Assembly (NCBI RefSeq): GCF_024614185.1
Contig: NZ_JAHTLF010000018.1
Span: forward strand, 841,821 to 905,820
Length of the DNA: 64,000 bases
Source of the DNA: Nocardioides carbamazepini
GTDB lineage: Bacteria; Actinomycetota; Actinomycetes; Propionibacteriales; Nocardioidaceae
Direction: 5' to 3'
The translations under genes and the position numbers were made by a program. Below are positions 52,352 through 61,088 of the stretch, one piece after another. A model generated the notes under the pieces. The model did not search any database. It was not told the DNA's origin and was given only the letters and a program-made list of their open reading frames with translations. Positions within the stretch are counted from its first letter, which is position 1; every line of letters begins with the position of its first letter.

Positions 52352-52762
52352 ATGTCCGACACCCGTGCGCCGGCGACCCGGCGGCCGCAGACCACCGAGG
52401 TGGTCGTGGCCGTCGGCGTCGCCGCGCTGGGCGTGAGTCTCTTCCTCTCCCCCGACCACATCGAGGACGGGCCGGTCATCTGCCCCGTCCGCCGGCTGAC
52501 CGGGCTGCCCTGCCCCGGCTGCGGCCTGACCCGGTCGTGGGTTTACCTCGCCCACGGCTGGTGGCGCGAGTCCTTCCTCGCCCACCCCTTCGGCCCGCTG
52601 TTCGCGACCGTCGTCGTGGCGCTCGGCGTCGCGGTCGTCCTGGCGCGGGTACGCCGCACCGCGCCACCCTCGCTCGACCGGATCGTCAAGCACCCGGTCG
52701 CGGTGGTCGTGCTCGGGGCCTGGCTGGGGTTCGCCCTGGTCCGCGCTGTGCTCGCGGCCTGA
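52352..52762 (+). CDS. DUF2752 membrane protein
   Basis: 136 residues with the DUF2752 signature CPVRRLTGLPCPGCGLTRSW and two to three TM helices (VVVAVGVAALGVSLFLSP, PFGPLFATVVVALGVAVVLA, AVVVLGAWLGFALVRAVL). Function unknown. Forms a two-gene unit with the TM2 gene. Confidence 0.9.
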   Translation: MSDTRAPATRRPQTTEVVVAVGVAALGVSLFLSPDHIEDGPVICPVRRLTGLPCPGCGLTRSWVYLAHGWWRESFLAHPFGPLFATVVVALGVAVVLARVRRTAPPSLDRIVKHPVAVVVLGAWLGFALVRAVLAA

Positions 52763-52779
52763 TCCGGTTCCCCACGCAA

Positions 52780-52826
52780 CTACCGGAATTGTCGTCGCGA
52801 GGCGCTATCAGCGACGAATCCGGTAG
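52780..52826. terminator. Bidirectional hairpin between convergent genes
   Basis: CTACCGGA (52780-52787) pairs with TCCGGTAG (52819-52826), and TCGTCGC (52792-52798) with GCGACGA (52811-52817). It lies between the ends of the DUF2752 gene and gnd. No strong T-tract. Confidence 0.65.
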
Positions 52827-52838
52827 GTGGGCCGTGGC

Positions 52839-53756
52839 TCAGGCGTCGGGGTTGGCCTCGCCGCCCGGAGGCGGCTCGGTGTGGACGGCGTGCCCGCCGA
52901 ACTGGTTGCGCATCGCCGCGATCGCCTTCATCGCCGGACTGTCGTCCTGGCGCGAGGAGAAGCGGGCGAACAGCGAGGACGCGATGACGTGCATCGGTAC
53001 GGCGTTGTCGATCGCGGCCTGCACGGTCCACCGGCCCTCGCCGGAGTCGTCGGCGTAGCCCCGCAGCTGCTCGAGGTGCTCGTCGTCGGTGATCGCCTCG
53101 GTCAGCAGGTCGAGCAGCCAGGACCGGATCACCGTGCCGTGCCGCCAGGAGTCGAAGATCGCCGGCACGTTCTCGACGATGTCGACCTTCTCGAGCAGCT
53201 CCCAGCCCTCGGCGTAGGCCTGCATCATGGCGTACTCGATGCCATTGTGGACCATCTTGGCGAAGTGACCGGCGCCCGGTGTGGGGCCCGCGTGGACGGC
53301 GCCGCCCTCCTCAGGCTTGAGCGCGTCGAAGGCCGGCTGGACCTTCGCGATGTCGTCGGTGGACCCGCCGTACATCAGGGCGTAGCCGTTCTCCAGGCCC
53401 CAGACGCCGCCGGAGACACCGCAGTCGACGAAGCCGATGCCCTTCTCGGCGAGCGAGGCGGCGTTGAGGGCGTCGTCGGTGTACTTGGAGTTGCCGCCGT
53501 CGACGACCAGGTCGCCCTCGCCCAGCAGCTCCTTGAGCTCCGCGATCGTCGAGCGGGTGGGGTCGCCGGCGGGCACCATCACCCACACGACCTTGGGCGC
53601 CCCGGCCTTCTCGAGCTCCTCGACCATGGCCGCGAGGCTCGCGACGTCGGCGAGGTCCGGGTTGAAGTCGTAGCCGACCACGGTATGACCGGCATTGCGC
53701 AGCCGGGTGCGCATGTTGCCGCCCATCTTGCCGAGTCCGACGAGTCCGATGTGCAT
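52839..53756 (-). CDS. gnd: 6-phosphogluconate dehydrogenase, short (NAD-type) form
   Basis: 305 residues (GTG at 53759 is an alternative start). The Rossmann motif MHIGLVGLGKMGGNM, VVDGGNSKYTDD, GVSGGVWGLENGYALMYGG and the catalytic KMVHNGIEYAMMQAYAEGWE identify the enzyme, which oxidatively decarboxylates 6-phosphogluconate to ribulose 5-phosphate. The ~300-residue length is that of the decarboxylating NAD-preferring type. Its place beside dnaN is conserved in actinobacteria. Confidence 0.96.
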   Translation of the reverse strand: MHIGLVGLGKMGGNMRTRLRNAGHTVVGYDFNPDLADVASLAAMVEELEKAGAPKVVWVMVPAGDPTRSTIAELKELLGEGDLVVDGGNSKYTDDALNAASLAEKGIGFVDCGVSGGVWGLENGYALMYGGSTDDIAKVQPAFDALKPEEGGAVHAGPTPGAGHFAKMVHNGIEYAMMQAYAEGWELLEKVDIVENVPAIFDSWRHGTVIRSWLLDLLTEAITDDEHLEQLRGYADDSGEGRWTVQAAIDNAVPMHVIASSLFARFSSRQDDSPAMKAIAAMRNQFGGHAVHTEPPPGGEANPDA

Positions 53757-53804
53757 CACGCATCTCCCTCTGGATCGCTGGCTGGAAGGGTCGGCCGCGT
53801 TACC

Positions 53805-54953
53805 TCAGCTGAGCAGGCGACGCGGCATCAGCAGGTAGCGGAAGGAGCCGCCCTCGGCGTCCCCCGCACTCTCGGCCGTCGTGCCGCTGATGACGACCGG
53901 CTTGGACGCCTGGGTGAAGGCGAGCTCGACGACCGCCTCGTCGATCGCGCCGAGGCCGTCGAGCAGGAAGGCCGGGTTGAAGCCGGTGACCAGGTCCTCG
54001 CCGTCGATCTCGGCGGCCACCGACTCCGAGGCCTGGGCGTCGTCGCCGGAGCCGGCGTCGAGGATCAGCGCGCCGTCGCGGAAGCTCAGCTGGACCGCGG
54101 TGTTGCGGTCGGCGACGAGCGAGACGCGCTTGACCGACTCGATCAGCTCCTGCCGGTCGATCTTGGCGACGGTCAGCTTCTCCGACGGGAACAGGCTGCG
54201 GACCTTGGGGAACTCGCCGTCGAGCAGTCGCGTCGTCGTCCGGCGTACGCCGCCGGGGCCGGTGCCCTCGAAGCCGATGATGCCCTCACCCGAGCCGGTC
54301 GTCGACAGCGCGATGGTGACCTCGGGGCCGGCGGTCAGGGACTTGGCCGTGTCGCCGAGCACCTTGGCCGGGACCAGCGCTGCCAGGGTCGCGTCGGGCG
54401 TGCCGGGGTTCCAGGCGAGCTCGCGCTGCGAGAGGCGGAACCGGTCGGTCGCCAGGAGCGCGATCGTGGCTCCCTCGATCTCGAGGCGGACACCGGTGAG
54501 CACCGGGAGCATGTCGTCGCGACCGGCGGCGGTGACCGCCTGGGCCACGGCGTGGGCGAAGGCCTCGCTCGGGACGGTGCCGGTCGCGGCCGGCATGTCG
54601 GGCATCGTCGGGTAGTCCTCGACCGGCAGGGTCTGCAGGGAGAACCGCGAGGAGCCGCAGGTCAGCGAGACCCGGGCCCCGTCGAGCATCAGGTCGACCG
54701 GCTTGTTGGGCAGGCTGCGGCAGATGTCGGCGAGCAGGCGGCCGCTGACTAGGGCCCGGCCCTCGTCGCTCACCTCGGCGTTGAGAGTCGCCCGCGCGGA
54801 GGTCTCGTAGTCGAACGTCGAGAGCACCAGCCCGTCGTCGCCCGCCTCGATGAGGAGTCCCGCCAGCACGGGCGCGCTGGGCCGGACGGGCAGGCTGCGC
54901 GCAGCCCAGGCGACGGCGTCGGCGAGGACGTCGCGGTCGACACGGAACTTCAC
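53805..54953 (-). CDS. dnaN: DNA polymerase III beta clamp
   Basis: 382 residues from the GTG at 54953 (VKFRVDRDVLADAVAWAARS); the frame is open further but that is non-coding origin DNA. Three clamp domains are visible, with LPVRPSAPVLAGLLIEA, LATDRFRLSQRELAW and the C-terminal FRYLLMPRRLLS. It is the sliding clamp for replicative polymerase. Confidence 0.97.
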   Translation of the reverse strand: MKFRVDRDVLADAVAWAARSLPVRPSAPVLAGLLIEAGDDGLVLSTFDYETSARATLNAEVSDEGRALVSGRLLADICRSLPNKPVDLMLDGARVSLTCGSSRFSLQTLPVEDYPTMPDMPAATGTVPSEAFAHAVAQAVTAAGRDDMLPVLTGVRLEIEGATIALLATDRFRLSQRELAWNPGTPDATLAALVPAKVLGDTAKSLTAGPEVTIALSTTGSGEGIIGFEGTGPGGVRRTTTRLLDGEFPKVRSLFPSEKLTVAKIDRQELIESVKRVSLVADRNTAVQLSFRDGALILDAGSGDDAQASESVAAEIDGEDLVTGFNPAFLLDGLGAIDEAVVELAFTQASKPVVISGTTAESAGDAEGGSFRYLLMPRRLLS

Positions 54954-55510
54954 GTCGTCGTACCTCTCACGTGGTGGGTGGGAGTTGCATCCTGCCACGT
55001 CGCCCCTGGGCGCGGCACGGGTGTGGGCAGCGCGGCAGCGCGGCGGCCGGGGACGACACCGCGCGGAGGTCGGCCGAGGGTCGGAAGGCACGGCCGGCCG
55101 TGCTGGGTCCGCGGGGTGTCCGCGGCCAGGAGGACAGGCCGTGATCCACAGATCGAGGGCCCGGTGGAGTTCCGACGATGGAGATCCGCATGTAGTCAGG
55201 GAGTGGTCATAGCGCCGGTGGAAACTGTGGAGAACCGGTGTCTGCGCAGGTCAGCGCCGCAATAGCCGGTGGATGACGGCTGTGGACGAACGGGCGAACC
55301 ACAAGGGACCGTGTGGAGCACGGCCGCGGCGTGGAGGGCCGCGTACGTGCCTCCACGGAATCCTCCCCGTGTAGTTCGCACAGTTTCACCGGACTTCTCC
55401 ACAGGCGCGGCAGCGTGGCGCACGGCGGCGAAGCCGCATCGCCGACAAGCGTGGGCCGAGCGAAGCGAGCGCCCGCGCGCCGTCGTCGATCTGCGACACG
55501 CTCGCGCCCA
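54954..55510. other. dnaA-dnaN intergenic region with DnaA boxes (oriC candidate)
   Basis: 557 bases containing DnaA-box-like sites on both strands: TGATCCACA (55142-55150), TTCTCCACA as reverse complement (55226-55234), TCGTCCACA reverse (55281-55289), TGCTCCACA reverse (55312-55320) and TTCTCCACA (55395-55403). This is the usual place of oriC in actinobacteria. AT-rich melting DNA is modest here. Confidence 0.8.
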
Positions 55511-57133
55511 TCAAGACTGCCGGGCCTGCATCTTCACGCGGTTGGTGAGCTCGCTGACCTGGTTGAAGACGGCGCGACGCTCGCCGAGGAGCTGGTTGAT
55601 CTTCCGCTCGGCGTACATGACCGTCGTGTGGTCGCGGTTGCCGAACTGGGCACCGATCTTGGGCAGGGACAGGCCGGTGAGCTCGCGGCACAGGTACATC
55701 GCGATCTGCCGGGCCATGACCAGGTGCCGGCCGCGGCTGGGACCGGTGAGCTCGTCGATGGAGAGCCCGAAGTACGCCGCGGTCTGGGCGATGATCAGCG
55801 ACGCGGTGATCTCCGGCTCGCCACCTTCGGGGATCAGGTCCTTGAGCACGATCTCGGCGAGGGTCATGTCGACGTCCTGCCGGTTGAGGTTCGCGAAGGC
55901 AGTCACCCGGATGAGCGCGCCCTCCAGCTCGCGGATGTTGGTCTGGATCTTGGAGGCGATGAACTCGAGCACGTCGGAGGGCGCGGTGAGCCGGTCCATC
56001 GCGGCCTTCTTGCGCAGGATCGCGATCCTGGTCTCGAGGTCGGGCGGCTGCACGTCGGTGATCAGGCCCCACTCGAACCGGTTGCGGAGCCGGTCCTCCA
56101 GCGCCTCCAGCCGCTTGGGCGGGCGGTCGGAGGTGAGCACGATCTGCTTGTTGGCGTTGTGCAGCGTGTTGAAGGTGTGGAAGAACTCCTCCTGGGTCTG
56201 GGTCTTGCCCTCCAGGAACTGGATGTCGTCGATGAGGAGCACGTCGATGTCGCGGTACTTCCGCTTGAACCGGTCCTGCCGGTCGTCGCGGATCGCGTTG
56301 ATGAACTCGTTGGTGAACTCCTCGCTGGAGACGTAGCGCACCTTGGAGCCGGCGTAGATCGTGCGGACGTAGTGGCCGATCGCGTGCAGCAGGTGGGTCT
56401 TGCCGAGGCCGGACTCGCCGTAGACCAGGAGCGGGTTGTAGCTGCGGCCGGGGGCCTCGCTCACCGCGACCGCGGCGGCGTGGGGGAACCGGTTGGACGA
56501 GCCGATGACGAAGGTCTCGAAGGTGTACTTCGGGTTGAGCCGTGACTCGCCGGTGCGGGTGGCCGAGGGGCCGGCCTGGTTCGCGCCCAGGTCCTGACCG
56601 CCCAGGGGCGCCATCGGCGCATCGACAAGTGGATTTGTCGACATGGCGACTTGTCGATCCGCGAGGGTGTCGGCGGGAGCGGGGTCCTCGCGTGGCCGGT
56701 CGAAGTCCGGGGCCGCCTTGAAGGTGTCGTAGGAGCCGGCGGACTCGTAGGCGGGGCCGTCGTCGTACGACGAGGAGGTCGACTGGTGGCCCAGCTCGGC
56801 GCGCAGGGAGGCGTCGACGGTCACCGCGAGCTGGACGTCGTGGCCGAACCGGTCGCTCAGCGCGTCCTCGAGCTCGCCGCGCAGGCGGCCCTCGAGGCGC
56901 TTGCGGGTGAAGTCGTCGGGAACGGCGACGATCGCGGTGGTCCCGTGCAGGGTCACCGGGCTGCTGGCCTGCAGCCAGGCGCGCTGGTGGGTCTGCAGGT
57001 CACCGACGACCAGCGCCCACTCGTGGACCAGGCGCGCCGTCGCCGGGTCGACGGGAGGGGTGTCCGGGGCGGGGCTGCCGGTGGCACCGGGGGTGCTCGT
57101 CTCGTCCTGGGGCTGATCCGGGTTGCCGGTCAC
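55511..57133 (-). CDS. dnaA: Chromosomal replication initiator DnaA
   Basis: 540 residues from the GTG at 57133 (VTGNPDQPQDETSTPG) behind GGGAG. Domain I (ARLVHEWALVVGDLQTHQRA), a long variable domain II, AAA+ domain with Walker A VYGESGLGKTHLLHAIGHY and Walker B LLIDDIQFLEGK, and C-terminal DnaA-box-binding domain GNRDHTTVMYAERKINQLL. It binds the boxes on both flanks and opens oriC. Confidence 0.98.
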   Translation of the reverse strand: MTGNPDQPQDETSTPGATGSPAPDTPPVDPATARLVHEWALVVGDLQTHQRAWLQASSPVTLHGTTAIVAVPDDFTRKRLEGRLRGELEDALSDRFGHDVQLAVTVDASLRAELGHQSTSSSYDDGPAYESAGSYDTFKAAPDFDRPREDPAPADTLADRQVAMSTNPLVDAPMAPLGGQDLGANQAGPSATRTGESRLNPKYTFETFVIGSSNRFPHAAAVAVSEAPGRSYNPLLVYGESGLGKTHLLHAIGHYVRTIYAGSKVRYVSSEEFTNEFINAIRDDRQDRFKRKYRDIDVLLIDDIQFLEGKTQTQEEFFHTFNTLHNANKQIVLTSDRPPKRLEALEDRLRNRFEWGLITDVQPPDLETRIAILRKKAAMDRLTAPSDVLEFIASKIQTNIRELEGALIRVTAFANLNRQDVDMTLAEIVLKDLIPEGGEPEITASLIIAQTAAYFGLSIDELTGPSRGRHLVMARQIAMYLCRELTGLSLPKIGAQFGNRDHTTVMYAERKINQLLGERRAVFNQVSELTNRVKMQARQS

Positions 57134-57678
57134 GCCACTCCCTCTCGCTGGTCGGGTCCGAGGAGCCGTGACGGATCCGCTGCCGGCACTGGCTCCACAG
57201 GTTTGTCCACAGGTTGTGAACTCTTGCATCATCGCGGTGACGATGCCGAACCGAGGCCTGTCCGATCACCCATGGATTGACTGTTTGCGCAGGTCAGAGC
57301 GACGTTCCCGAGAAGGAACGGGCCATGCGCGACGCAGGTCGACCACGGGGTCGGCACCGGCGGGGAATCCCGGATCCATCGAACCTAACCGCCCGGGTGC
57401 CTAGGGATCAACCCGCTATCCACAGGTTTTGATCTCCCGCCCGGCGGGGTCCGGACCGACCCCGGATGTCGCGCCGGTTTGACCCCTGATCCGGCGTCCG
57501 CGTACCGTTGATTGGTCAACCGGTGTCGACCGGTGCCGCATGTCCACGACGCCCCGGTCACTCACCGGTCCTCGTGGCTGCGCGGTGCCGGCCGACGTGC
57601 TGTGCGGAGTCCTGATCGGACTGCGTTCCCGGCTGCCGGAGACCCTTCCCGACATCTGCATCATCTGAGAGGCCGATC
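57134..57678. other. dnaA-rpmH intergenic region with DnaA boxes
   Basis: 545 bases. TTGTCCACA (57203-57211) is a perfect box, CTATCCACA (57416-57424) and GGCTCCACA (57191-57199) are close. Promoters for dnaA and for the divergent rpmH operon must lie here; TTGATTGGTCAACCGG near 57508 contains an inverted repeat (TTGnnnnnTCAA-like). No coding frame. Confidence 0.75.
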
Positions 57679-57816
57679 GTGAGCAAGCGGACGTACCAGC
57701 CCAATAACCGTCGTCGCCACAAGGTGCACGGTTTCCGACTGCGGATGCGCACCCGCGCCGGTCGCGCCATCCTGGCGAACCGTCGCCGGAAGGGCCGCTC
57801 GAGCCTGTCCGTCTGA
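57679..57816 (+). CDS. rpmH: 50S ribosomal protein L34
   Basis: 45 residues from a GTG: SKRTYQPNNRRRHKVHGFRL, then RMRTRAGRAILANRRRKGRS, the full L34 sequence pattern. First gene of the rpmH-rnpA-yidD-yidC operon running away from dnaA. Confidence 0.98.
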   Translation: MSKRTYQPNNRRRHKVHGFRLRMRTRAGRAILANRRRKGRSSLSV

Positions 57817-57860
57817 GGACGGACCCGCGTGTCCGCCCAGCGGTTCGCGTGGGGCTGACC

Positions 57861-58241
57861 GTGCTCGCAGCCGACCACCGGCTCACCGACCCGGACCTGT
57901 TCCGGGCCGCCGGCCGCCGTGGTCGACGCGCCGGCTCGCGCACCCTCGTCGCCCACCTGCTGCTCCCTGAGGGGCAGCAGGTTGTCGGCATGTCCGGGGA
58001 GACCGCGCCGGCTCGGGTGGGCTTCGTGGTCAGCAAGGCCGTCGGCAACGCCGTCGTCCGCAACCGGGTGAAGCGCCGGCTGCGGCACGCGGTGCGGCCC
58101 TCGCTCGGGGCGCTGCCGCCGGGCTCGGTGCTGGTGGTGCGGGCGCAGGCGGCGGCCGCCGCGGCGTCGTACGCGGAACTGAGTGACGACCTGGCTCGTT
58201 GTCTGGATCGCGTGGGTACGCACGGGCAGGAGGCGCGATGA
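57861..58241 (+). CDS. rnpA: Ribonuclease P protein component
   Basis: 126 residues from the GTG at 57861 (VLAADHRLTDPDLFRAAGRR), which matches the usual start better than the GTG at 57849. The RNase P motif RVGFVVSKAVGNAVVRNRVK, RRLRH is intact. It assists the RNA subunit in 5' tRNA maturation. Its stop overlaps yidD (ATGA). Confidence 0.95.
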   Translation: MLAADHRLTDPDLFRAAGRRGRRAGSRTLVAHLLLPEGQQVVGMSGETAPARVGFVVSKAVGNAVVRNRVKRRLRHAVRPSLGALPPGSVLVVRAQAAAAAASYAELSDDLARCLDRVGTHGQEAR

Positions 58242-58564
58242 ACCCGCTGACGTGGTTGCTCGTCGGACTCGTGCGCGGCTATCAGCTCCTGATCAGCCCG
58301 CTGCTGGGGCCCACCTGCCGCTACTACCCGTCGTGCTCGGCGTACGCCGTCCAGGCGCTCCAGGCGCACGGTGCGCTCCGTGGCAGCTGGCTGGCGGTGC
58401 GTCGCCTGCTGCGCTGTCACCCGTGGGCTGCCGGCGGGGTGGACCACGTCCCCCCGCGGCGCGGGCACACGCACGACGAGGACCCCTCCCCCGCGCGTGC
58501 TGAGCGCGACCCCGAACTCCGCCCGGCGACCGCCGAGCGCTACCCCTTCCAGCAAGGAGCCTGA
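58238..58564 (+). CDS. yidD: Membrane protein insertion efficiency factor YidD
   Basis: 108 residues: LVRGYQLLISPLLGPTCRYY, PSCSAYAVQALQAHGALRGS, RLLRCHPWAAGGVDHVP, the conserved YidD core, then a polar tail. It helps YidC-dependent membrane insertion. Good GGAGG upstream. Confidence 0.96.
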   Translation: MNPLTWLLVGLVRGYQLLISPLLGPTCRYYPSCSAYAVQALQAHGALRGSWLAVRRLLRCHPWAAGGVDHVPPRRGHTHDEDPSPARAERDPELRPATAERYPFQQGA

Positions 58565-58567
58565 TCA

Positions 58568-59617
58568 GTGGGCATCATCGGCGACATCGGCAACTTCATC
58601 ATGGTGCCGCTGTACTACATCATCTCCGCGGTGCTCATCGGCTGGCACGAGCTGTTGTCGGCGATCGGGCTCGACCCGTCCGGCGGCCTGTCGTGGGCGC
58701 TGTCGATCATCGGCCTCACCCTGGTCATCCGGGCGGCGCTGATCCCGCTGTTCGTCAAGCAGATCAAGTCCAGCCGCAACATGCAGCTGCTGCAGCCCAA
58801 GGTGAAGGAGCTGCAGAAGAAGTACGGCCACGACCGGCAGAAGCTGGCCGAGGAGACGATGAAGCTCTACAAGGAGGCGGGGACCAACCCGTTCGCCTCC
58901 TGTCTGCCGATCCTGCTGCAGATGCCGATCTTCTTCGCGCTCTTCCGGCTGCTCGACCAGGCGGCGCGCAGCGGCAAGGCCCACGGCTTCCTCGACGTGG
59001 AGCGGGCCAAGCAGTTCGGCCAGGCCGACATCTTCGGCAAGATCCCGATCGCGGACTCCTTCTGGGGATCGCGCACCTGGGGCGACGAGCCCAACGCCAC
59101 CGTCATGGTGGTCGCGCTGATCCTGGTGCTCGCGATGACGGCGACGACCTTCTTCACCCAGCGTCAGCTGATGGCCAAGAACATGCCGGCCGAGGCGATG
59201 AGCGGGCCGTACGCCCAGCAGCAGAAGATGCTGCTGTACATCCTCCCCGTGGCCTTCGGCCTCGGCGGTGTGGCGTTCCCGATCGGTGTCCTCCTCTACT
59301 GGACCACGTCGAACCTGTGGACCATGAGCCAGCAGTTCTACGTCATCCGGAACAACCCGGCGCCCGGCACCCCCGCCTTCAAGGCGAAGGAGGACCGGGA
59401 CAAGGCCAAGGCCGCCCGGCACGGCCATGCCGCGACCGACACCGTCGTCGAGGAGAAGGTCGAGGAGGAGCGCCGTCCCTCCACCCGGCAGCAGCCGAAG
59501 CGACAGAGCCGCTCGCAGCGCAAGGGCGGCCTCCAGAACAAGCCCGGCGGGCAGGCGAATCAGACGCCGCCCGAGGGCAAGGACGAGACCACGAACGATG
59601 AGGGAGACAGCAAGTGA
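58568..59617 (+). CDS. yidC: Membrane protein insertase YidC
   Basis: 349 residues from a GTG with AAGGAG upstream. Five TM segments of the YidC/Oxa1 core: WALSIIGLTLVIRAALIPLF (with the conserved Arg), KYGHDRQKLAEETMKLYKEA coiled loop, CLPILLQMPIFFALFRLL, VMVVALILVLAMTATTFF, GVAFPIGVLLYWTTSNLW. A basic/polar C-terminal tail of ~70 residues may contact ribosomes. It inserts membrane proteins alone or with Sec. Confidence 0.97.
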   Translation: MGIIGDIGNFIMVPLYYIISAVLIGWHELLSAIGLDPSGGLSWALSIIGLTLVIRAALIPLFVKQIKSSRNMQLLQPKVKELQKKYGHDRQKLAEETMKLYKEAGTNPFASCLPILLQMPIFFALFRLLDQAARSGKAHGFLDVERAKQFGQADIFGKIPIADSFWGSRTWGDEPNATVMVVALILVLAMTATTFFTQRQLMAKNMPAEAMSGPYAQQQKMLLYILPVAFGLGGVAFPIGVLLYWTTSNLWTMSQQFYVIRNNPAPGTPAFKAKEDRDKAKAARHGHAATDTVVEEKVEEERRPSTRQQPKRQSRSQRKGGLQNKPGGQANQTPPEGKDETTNDEGDSK

Positions 59618-60267
59618 GCGCTGAGACCGAGACCGAGATCGCCACCGAGGACGCGGCGGACGTCGCGCCGGACACGGCCACGGACGCCGAGGTCGACGAC
59701 GTGGCCGCGGCTGACGACGTGGTGGACGACGAGACCGACGAGACCGACGACGAGACCGACGAGTCGGACGAGTCGGACGAGTCGGACGCCCCCGTGGGCG
59801 AGACCGACCGCGTCTCCCGCCTCGAGCAGGAGGGCGACATCGCGGCTGACTATCTCGAGGAGCTGCTCGACATCGCCGACCTCGATGGCGACCTGGACAT
59901 CGACGTGGAGGCCGACCGGGCCGCCGTGTCGATCGTGGGCGCCGAGCTCAGCCAGCTGGTCGGTCGCGACGGCAAGGTGCTCGAGGCGCTGCAGGAGCTC
60001 ACCCGGCTCGCGGTCTACCGCGAGACCGGCGAGCGGTCGCGGCTGATGCTCGACGTGTCCGGCTACCGCGCGGACAAGCGCACCCGGCTCACCCAGCTCG
60101 GTGCCGAGACGGCCGCCGAGGTCGCGAAGTCGGGTGAGCCGGTCTCCCTGGATCCGATGTCCCCGTTCGAGCGGAAGATCGTCCACGACGCTGTCGCGGC
60201 CGCGGGCCTGCGCTCGGAGTCGGCGGGCGTCGAGCCCCGCCGTTACGTCGTGGTGCTCCCGGCCTGA
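59614..60267 (+). CDS. khpB: KhpB/Jag RNA-binding protein with acidic repeat N-terminus
   Basis: 217 residues, starting with GTG overlapping the yidC stop. The first ~65 residues are extremely acidic, with DETDETDDETDESDESDESD-like repeats. Then the KH-II-like domain (ADYLEELLDIADLDGDLDID, GAELSQLVGRDGKVLEALQE) and R3H domain (MSPFERKIVHDAVAAAGLRS). The Jag_N domain of firmicute proteins is replaced by the acidic tail. Jag/KhpB binds RNA and influences cell division and elongation. Confidence 0.93.
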   Translation: MSAETETEIATEDAADVAPDTATDAEVDDVAAADDVVDDETDETDDETDESDESDESDAPVGETDRVSRLEQEGDIAADYLEELLDIADLDGDLDIDVEADRAAVSIVGAELSQLVGRDGKVLEALQELTRLAVYRETGERSRLMLDVSGYRADKRTRLTQLGAETAAEVAKSGEPVSLDPMSPFERKIVHDAVAAAGLRSESAGVEPRRYVVVLPA

Positions 60268-60285
60268 GTGACCCGGAAGGGTCGA

Positions 60286-60301
60286 CGTTTCACGTGAAAC
60301 A
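60286..60301. promoter_or_regulatory. parS site overlapping the rsmG start
   Basis: CGTTTCACGTGAAACA, 15 of 16 bases of the parS consensus TGTTTCACGTGAAACA. The GTG start of rsmG (60294) is inside it, so ParB binding would cover the initiation region. Confidence 0.92.
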
Positions 60302-61088
60302 CGACGACGACACCGCACCCCCGGTGTCCCCCGGTCCCGAGGACCGGGCGGGCCCGGGGGTGCTGCCTGCTCCCCCGGCGATCCTCGCGGAGGTCTTCCC
60401 CGCCGACCGGCGGGACCTGCTGCTGGCGTACGCCGAGCTGCTGGCCACGGACGGCGTCGTACGCGGTCTGATCGGGCCGCGCGAGACGCCCCGGCTGTGG
60501 GAGCGCCACCTGATCAACTGCGGCCTGCTGGCCGCCGCCCTGCCCGCCGACGCGACGCTCGCCGACGTCGGCTCCGGAGCGGGACTGCCCGGCCTGGTTC
60601 TCGCGATCGCCCGCCCTGACGTGCGGGTGACGCTGATCGAGCCCCTGCTGCGCCGGACCACCTTCCTCGAGGAGGCCGTCGAACGACTCGGCCTCACCAA
60701 CGTCACCGTCATCCGCGGTCGCGCGGACGCCGTCCATGGCGTCGCGACCTATGACGTCGTGACCGCACGAGCCGTCGCGGCCCTCGACAAGCTGGCCACC
60801 TGGTGCATGCCGCTGGTCGCGCCGGACGGCGCGCTGCTGGCCATGAAGGGCAGCAGCGCCGCCGAGGAGGTGGCCGCGGCCGAGGAGACCTGTCGGCGGC
60901 TGGGCTGTACGCCGGCCGTCATCGAGGAGCTGGGTGCCGAGCTCGCGGCCGAAGGTGCCGTCGAGCCGATTCGCATCGTCCGTCTGTCGTGGGCCGACCC
61001 GGCCCGCGTATCGTTGCCGCTTCGTGGCCAGCGTGGTTCTCGGGAATCACGCGGGGGCTCGTCGCGAAGGAAGAGGAGGAAGTCGTGA
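60294..61088 (+). CDS. rsmG: 16S rRNA (guanine-527 N7) methyltransferase RsmG
   Basis: 264 residues. SAM-binding motif LADVGSGAGLPGLVLAIARP, then LIEPLLRRTTFLEEAVERLG, VTARAVAALDKLATWCMPLV and LLAMKGSSAAEE fit RsmG (GidB). A basic C-terminal tail (SRESRGGSSRRKRRKS) is typical for this neighbourhood. It overlaps parA by four bases. Confidence 0.95.
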   Translation: MKHDDDTAPPVSPGPEDRAGPGVLPAPPAILAEVFPADRRDLLLAYAELLATDGVVRGLIGPRETPRLWERHLINCGLLAAALPADATLADVGSGAGLPGLVLAIARPDVRVTLIEPLLRRTTFLEEAVERLGLTNVTVIRGRADAVHGVATYDVVTARAVAALDKLATWCMPLVAPDGALLAMKGSSAAEEVAAAEETCRRLGCTPAVIEELGAELAAEGAVEPIRIVRLSWADPARVSLPLRGQRGSRESRGGSSRRKRRKS

